Shown piece after piece: positions 7,086 to 10,369 of a DNA stretch of 10,369 nucleotides; the stretch's first letter is position 1; every line of letters begins with the position of its first letter. The translations under genes were made by a program, and so were the position numbers. Where the stretch lies: the NCBI GenBank assembly GCA_035574455.1, contig DATLYT010000192.1:1-10369 (forward strand). The letters run 5' to 3'. Source of the DNA: DATLYT01 sp035574455. GTDB lineage: Bacteria > Bacteroidota > Ignavibacteria > UBA10030. The notes beneath the pieces were generated by a model. It was not told where the DNA came from. It did not search any database and saw nothing but the letters and a program-made list of their open reading frames with translations.

Positions 7086-7121
7086 GGGGTGCCCCATGTC
7101 TCGAGCGCGAAGGGCAACCCC
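7086..7121. repeat. GC-rich inverted repeat between the divergent promoters
   Basis: GGGGTGCCC (7086-7094) can pair with GGGCAACCCC (7112-7121) over nine base pairs with one bulged A. The 17-nt loop contains CTCGAG. It lies upstream of both divergent promoter candidates and has no T-run, so it is not an intrinsic terminator. It could be an operator or simply a chance structure. Confidence 0.45.
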
Positions 7122-7185
7122 GATAATTCCCCTGTTAAACTTTTTCTCACCGCAAAAAAAATCTGTATCCCCTTGGAATTGCGGT

Positions 7186-7221
7186 CTTGACAAAAAAATT
7201 ATCACTTTTAACTTGACAAAA
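7186..7221 (+). repeat. direct repeat of CTTGACAAAA, 26 bp apart
   Basis: CTTGACAAAA occurs at 7186-7195 and 7212-7221. The second copy is the -35 element of the nrdJ promoter. The first has no convincing -10 at normal spacing, so it may be an inactive promoter relic or a regulator site covering the -35. Confidence 0.6.
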
Positions 7222-7241
7222 GAGTGCGAAGCATATATATT
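7213..7241 (+). promoter_or_regulatory. strong sigma70-type promoter of nrdJ
   Basis: Consensus TTGACA (7213-7218), a 17-nt spacer and TATATT (7236-7241), the best promoter-like match I see in the window. Transcription is predicted to start near 7248-7250, leaving a leader of about 208 nt before nrdJ. Confidence 0.75.
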
Positions 7242-7269
7242 CACAACCAGTTGCGTTAGCCAGCACCGT

Positions 7270-7353
7270 ATGAGAGTTCCCCAACACATGTGCGATGAGC
7301 ATCCGTTCATCCGGTTAACGCGTGCACACCTGACGTTCTCACACAATCGCTAA
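7270..7353 (+). CDS. possible 27-residue leader peptide (doubtful)
   Basis: ATG 7270 opens a 27-codon frame that stops at TAA 7351-7353, just 4 nt before the terminator stem begins at 7358. A terminating ribosome there would cover the terminator's left arm, as in classical attenuation. The peptide has four His and four Arg, with no run of one amino acid. No Shine-Dalgarno precedes the ATG, and the ATG and the stop both lie in possible RNA stems. I consider a chance ORF more likely. Confidence 0.2.
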   Translation: MRVPQHMCDEHPFIRLTRAHLTFSHNR

Positions 7354-7357
7354 CGAC

Positions 7358-7406
7358 ACCATCGGCAGATCGGTTGCCGACGAACCGGTCAAGGATGGTT
7401 TTTTTT
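7358..7406 (+). terminator. intrinsic terminator inside the nrdJ leader
   Basis: ACCATC (7358-7363) pairs with GATGGT (7394-7399). Inside it, GATCGGTT (7368-7375) pairs with AACCGGTC (7383-7390) around a 7-nt loop, with one wobble pair. A run of eight T (7399-7406) follows the stem. It lies after the nrdJ promoter and 51 nt before the nrdJ ATG, so it should stop part of the transcripts before the gene. Confidence 0.75.
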
Positions 7407-7457
7407 ATCTGAGTTGCACATACAATAACCATAAACCTTTAATAACGGAGAGGCCCA

Positions 7458-10217
<2,760 letters not shown>

Positions 10218-10226
10218 TGAGCGACA

Positions 10227-10246
10227 TCCGCCATCTTTCTGGCGGA
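10227..10246 (+). other. short hairpin after the nrdJ stop
   Basis: TCCGCCA (10227-10233) pairs perfectly with TGGCGGA (10240-10246) around a 6-nt loop. No T-run follows, so it is probably not a terminator on its own; it may protect the mRNA 3' end. Confidence 0.5.
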
Positions 10247-10333
10247 AGGAAGCACTTCGGGCCGTTCCTAAAAATAACAACTTAACAGGATTGACCTGAA
10301 GTAGGAAGTCAGAAGAAGCGAGTTAAAGCTAAG

Positions 10334-10366
10334 CGCCGATGATGAGGGAGATCATCGGCGTTTTTT
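10334..10366 (+). terminator. intrinsic terminator of nrdJ
   Basis: CGCCGATGAT (10334-10343) and ATCATCGGCG (10351-10360) form a perfect 10-bp stem with a 7-nt loop GAGGGAG, followed by six Ts. It lies 116 nt after the nrdJ stop. The intervening stretch holds no gene that I can see. Confidence 0.93.
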
Positions 10367-10369
10367 ATC

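Larger units (their letters stand above)
7249..7406 (+). ncRNA. candidate structured leader RNA (attenuator/riboswitch-like) upstream of nrdJ
   Basis: Beginning about 5 nt after the predicted transcription start, CGTTAGC (7254-7260) can pair perfectly with GCTAACG (7349-7355), closing a domain of about 100 nt. Nested inside are TGAGA 7271-7275 with TCTCA 7337-7341 (plus two wobble pairs), TGTGC 7289-7293 with GCACA 7324-7328, and GATGAG 7294-7299 with TTCATC 7306-7311. An intrinsic terminator follows directly. Two alternative pairings would disrupt it: CCGGTT 7311-7316 with AACCGG 7383-7388, and TCGGCA 7362-7367 with TGCCGA 7375-7380. Each short helix alone could arise by chance; the ordered layout of promoter, closed domain, terminator and coding region is what suggests regulation. 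The downstream enzyme needs adenosylcobalamin, yet no GCCACTG-type B12 box is visible. The ligand or signal is unknown. Confidence 0.5.
6956..7457. other. 502-nt divergent intergenic region (acyl-CoA synthetase / nrdJ)
   Basis: This is the longest stretch without an established gene. From left to right it holds the acyl-CoA synthetase ribosome-binding site, a weak - strand promoter candidate (7047-7075), a GC-rich inverted repeat (7086-7121) and a short AT-rich part with a repeated CTTGACAAAA. The + strand nrdJ promoter, a structured leader with an intrinsic terminator, and the nrdJ ribosome-binding site follow. GGAG at 7447-7450 lies 7 nt before ATG 7458. Confidence 0.8.

Noticed and set aside
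6956..7150. N-terminal extension of the acyl-CoA synthetase
   Set aside because: The frame is open upstream, but the AAGGAG at 6963-6968 and normal family length fix the start at 6955, and the extension overlaps the promoter candidate.
7228..7245. NrdR box overlapping the nrdJ -10
   Set aside because: The alternating ATATAT stretch resembles the centre of NrdR boxes, but the flanking inverted ACAC/GTGT arms are missing and no second box is seen.
7242..7457. Classical cobalamin (B12) riboswitch upstream of nrdJ
   Set aside because: The conserved B12 box GCCACTG and the other core segments are not present, and the space before the terminator is short for that class.

Overview
The window reads as ordinary chromosomal DNA of a moderately GC-rich Gram-negative bacterium. 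Two adjacent SPOR-domain lipoproteins, a DeoC with a cysteine-containing N-terminal extension and a stand-alone B12-dependent ribonucleotide reductase would fit a member of the Bacteroidota/Chlorobiota/Ignavibacteriota (FCB) assemblage. That placement is an inference from gene content, not a phylogenetic result. The sigma70-like promoter candidates (TTGACA with TATATT) differ from the typical Bacteroidetes promoter type, which argues against core Bacteroidetes.

Left part, + strand. The first 110 bases are the 3' end of a transposase-like gene. It is followed by a four-helix membrane protein of unknown role (232-801), whose stop codon lies inside a perfect 17-bp tandem duplication. Next come a type II NADH dehydrogenase-like flavoprotein fused to a C-terminal cyclic-nucleotide-binding domain (869-2515) and a small soluble protein (2633-3025). 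A promoter candidate then precedes a compact cluster: deoC (deoxyribose-phosphate aldolase) and two SPOR-domain lipoproteins. These three genes overlap one another by 14 and 28 nt, so they are probably co-transcribed and translationally coupled.

Middle, - strand. A long-chain acyl-CoA synthetase (AMP-forming; 5138-6955) converges on the SPOR genes. No clear intrinsic terminator is visible in the gap between them. Its start is fixed by a strong Shine-Dalgarno sequence.

Right part, + strand. A 502-nt divergent intergenic region separates the acyl-CoA synthetase from nrdJ, the adenosylcobalamin-dependent (class II) ribonucleotide reductase (7458-10217). nrdJ ends in a TSCPD-like domain and a cysteine cluster, and a textbook terminator closes the window. 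A good promoter (TTGACA, 17 nt, TATATT) is followed by a leader of about 210 nt. Close to the predicted 5' end of the transcript begins a possible 7-bp long-range stem (7254-7260 with 7349-7355) that encloses nested helices. Directly after it lies a strong intrinsic terminator with eight Ts (7358-7406), all upstream of the nrdJ ribosome-binding site. Alternative pairings that would break the terminator are also present. This looks like a transcription attenuator or riboswitch-type leader controlling nrdJ, and it is the most interesting element of the window. I see no classical cobalamin B12 box in it. A 27-codon ORF (7270-7353) inside the leader gives a competing leader-peptide explanation.
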